From: a virus
IMG/VR virus record: IMGVR_UViG_3300040751_002426
Location: 1 to 28,608 of that record
Length of the DNA: 28,608 nucleotides
Reading direction: 5' to 3' (one strand)
The notes under the pieces are model-generated. The model saw nothing but the letters and a program-made list of their open reading frames with translations, did not search any database and was not told where the DNA came from. Both the position numbers and the translations under genes were made by a program. Positions within the stretch are counted from its first letter, which is position 1, and each line of letters opens with the position of its first letter. Positions 27,311-28,608 of the stretch are shown here, one piece after another.

Positions 27311-27318
27311 GATAAATA
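27311..27318 (+). promoter_or_regulatory. T4-type late promoter box (GATAAATA)
   Basis: GATAAATA directly after the helicase stop codon. The leader has GGAG at 27338-27341 before the GTG start at 27347, and the promoter probably drives the last three genes of the window. Confidence 0.55.
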
Positions 27319-27346
27319 GCATTATACGTTTTTATTTGGAGAAGCG

Positions 27347-27613
27347 GTGAGAAGAAGTATATTAGAAGAACTTAATCAGATATCTGTAGATAGAGATAGA
27401 GATCATGTTGTTTCTAATAGAGGAGAGCATGTAATTAATAGTGCAATTAATCTTATCGAGCAAATAGAAGAATATTATGATGAATCAACTGCTAAAGATC
27501 TAACAAACAGAATTATCAATAGTATTAAAGGCCGAGACGGCAAAAAATTCTCCAGAGGTATTACAAAGATTATAAAAGAATCTCAACGAGAAAAAGAAAA
27601 TGCTGATAAATGA
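27347..27613 (+). CDS. small helical late protein
   Basis: The 88-aa protein starts with GTG, set by GGAG at 27338-27341 with 5-nt spacing. It begins MRRSILEELNQ and is charged and helical throughout (SAINLIEQIEEYYDESTAKD, then KFSRGITKIIKESQREKE). The I-L-E at residues 5-7 resembles a prohead-protease site, as in the two genes that follow. No known family. It overlaps the next gene by 14 nt. Confidence 0.7.
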   Translation: MRRSILEELNQISVDRDRDHVVSNRGEHVINSAINLIEQIEEYYDESTAKDLTNRIINSIKGRDGKKFSRGITKIIKESQREKENADK

Positions 27614-28220
27614 AATTATTGAAGGTATTGTAGAAGCACCACAAGGAAATACTGCCTCCCCTTTGGATGCTAAAACACGTGACGACATTGCTGACAGAAA
27701 AACATACAGTATTAATGGTAGAAAATACATTTGGGTTAAAGAAGTTAGTGCCTGGTACAGTCAAAATGATAGAGCATACGTTAGACCCGGGTCAGAATCT
27801 GATTATGTTCTAACTACTTCAGTACTTAACATAATGAATCCAAGGAAAAAAATTACATTAAATCCTTTTAAATTAGCAAATGATTTAATAGCAAAACCAA
27901 TTGCAAAAAGACTTGGATTAAGAGGTATAGGCAAAGCAACTAGAACTGATCCAAACGCAAGTATTATGAAAAAAACAGGCACAATGATAGGTGGAGCAAT
28001 TGGAAGAGGTTTAGATAAAATGACAGGCGACGGTGGTTATAAATTTAATAGACGTGGAAAACTAGACGATCCAGAACTATCAAATACTCCTGATACTCCT
28101 AATACTTTCGACGAACCTAAGACTAAAAAACCGAATATTATAAATTTAGATAAAAAACGTAAAAAATCAAATAAAAAATCAAGTATCTTAATGCCAGGTG
28201 ATCCTGACTTTAGAAAATAG
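27600..28220 (+). CDS. basic late protein with capsid-targeting-like N-terminus
   Basis: The 206-aa protein starts MLINEIIEGIVEAPQGN; I10-V-E-A13 fits the prohead protease consensus (I/L)-x-E followed by a small residue. Residues 30-60 hold a small beta unit (TYSINGRKYIWVKEVSAWYS). Residues 80-150 are basic with Gly-rich helices (NDLIAKPIAKRLGLRGIGKA). The C-terminus is disordered and strongly basic (NLDKKRKKSNKKSS). Basic charge plus a possible cleavable leader fits a DNA-associated internal head protein; this is inference. It is translated from within the end of the previous gene. Confidence 0.7.
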   Translation: MLINEIIEGIVEAPQGNTASPLDAKTRDDIADRKTYSINGRKYIWVKEVSAWYSQNDRAYVRPGSESDYVLTTSVLNIMNPRKKITLNPFKLANDLIAKPIAKRLGLRGIGKATRTDPNASIMKKTGTMIGGAIGRGLDKMTGDGGYKFNRRGKLDDPELSNTPDTPNTFDEPKTKKPNIINLDKKRKKSNKKSSILMPGDPDFRK

Positions 28221-28225
28221 TACAA

Positions 28226-28608
28226 ATGAAATTCAACGAAATTTCACAAGGATATGTTACTGAACTTATACTTGAAGCAGTAGGCAAAAACACTCATCTC
28301 GAGCATCTCGAAGATCATATTTTTAATAAAGGCTTTGAAGGAGCCAAAGAAGCAATAAATTATCTATCTAGTCTACACGAAATGCTAGAAGGAAATTCTA
28401 AAACTCCTATCAGCATGACAACAAAATGGGATGGTGCTCCGGCAATCATTGCAGGCAGAGATCCAGAAACTGGTAAATTTTTTGTAGGCACCAAGGGAGT
28501 GTTTGCTACTAGAAAGCCTAAAATAAACTTTACAGAAAAAGACATAGATGAAAATCATCCTGCAGAAGGCTTACGAGACAAATTAAAACTTGCATTAAGG
28601 ACTTTGAG
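28226..28608 (+). CDS. KxDG-motif nucleotidyltransferase (ligase)-like protein, 3' end beyond the window
   Basis: ATG at 28226 opens a frame that remains open to the window edge (127 codons seen). It begins MKFNEISQGYVTELILEAVG; I15-L-E-A18 resembles a capsid-targeting/protease site. Residues 63-78 contain SMTTKWDGAPAIIAG, where K67-W-D-G70 is the motif I (K-x-D-G) of DNA/RNA ligases and mRNA capping enzymes, followed by KFFVGTKGVF, comparable to a later strand of the fold. Homologues with KWDGAP are widespread in marine T4-like phages, with no proven activity known to me. The remaining motifs (III-V) lie outside the window, so a full ligase cannot be confirmed. Confidence 0.65.
   Translation, partial: MKFNEISQGYVTELILEAVGKNTHLEHLEDHIFNKGFEGAKEAINYLSSLHEMLEGNSKTPISMTTKWDGAPAIIAGRDPETGKFFVGTKGVFATRKPKINFTEKDIDENHPAEGLRDKLKLALRTL

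Noticed and set aside
1-28608. tRNA genes, CRISPR arrays, insertion sequences and attachment sites
   Set aside because: No cloverleaf-like sequence, spaced identical repeats, transposase frame or integrase was found on reading either strand.

Overview
The window is a 28.6 kb AT-rich fragment of a T4-like myovirus (Caudoviricetes). It carries terminase subunits 16 and 17, the ssDNA-binding protein gp32, the recombination set UvsX/UvsY/UvsW, primase gp61, helicase gp41 and a likely clamp-loader subunit gp62. Many conserved unknowns, the low GC and NATAAATA late-promoter-like boxes resemble marine T4-like phages (cyano- and pelagimyophages). No photosynthesis genes are present and the host cannot be named from this sequence. 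Genes are tightly packed, mostly on the + strand, with stop/start overlaps. No tRNA, CRISPR array, insertion sequence or gene-free stretch over 300 bases was seen.

Layout. 1-6400 is a packaging/late block: end of an upstream gene, an SGNH-hydrolase-like gene, 16, a minus-strand gene, two unknowns, 17, and a conserved 418-aa protein, nearly all behind NATAAATA boxes. 6420-12180 is a replication/recombination block: 32, uvsX, a small acidic protein, uvsY, a glycosyltransferase-like gene, a mini-Smr protein, small membrane proteins and an AAA+ ATPase. A strong terminator at 12228-12260 is followed by a sigma70-like promoter and a complete TonB-dependent receptor-like gene (12334-14073). Then come uvsW, a string of small membrane proteins and a very acidic protein. 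17694-20948 is an accessory metabolic island: APS-kinase-like/nucleotidyltransferase fusion, metK, apt and a sulfotransferase-like gene. 20941-22901 holds a gp62-like gene, a zinc-finger protein, a MazG-like protein and a miniature DnaE-like protein. The right end has a minus-strand gene, a putative virion protein, primase, an SGNH-like protein, helicase, two unknowns and a KxDG (ligase-like) gene cut by the window edge.

Regulation. Two promoter classes are visible. Six near-consensus sigma70-type promoters (TTGAC[A/T], 16-18 bp spacer, TATAAT) precede 32, a membrane gene, the AAA+ gene, the receptor-like gene, uvsW and primase. Ten NATAAATA boxes (late type) precede packaging/virion-type genes, including both minus-strand genes. 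Several promoters lie so close to the start codon that the mRNAs would be leaderless, and several reuse the stop codon of the preceding gene as part of the promoter.

Most interesting points: the phage-borne outer-membrane receptor-like gene with its own promoter; a 194-aa protein that appears to be a compressed DnaE polymerase core keeping the three catalytic aspartates; the sulfur/adenosine metabolic island; and N-terminal I-x-E-A sequences resembling capsid-targeting peptides on several late proteins, one of them ligase-like.
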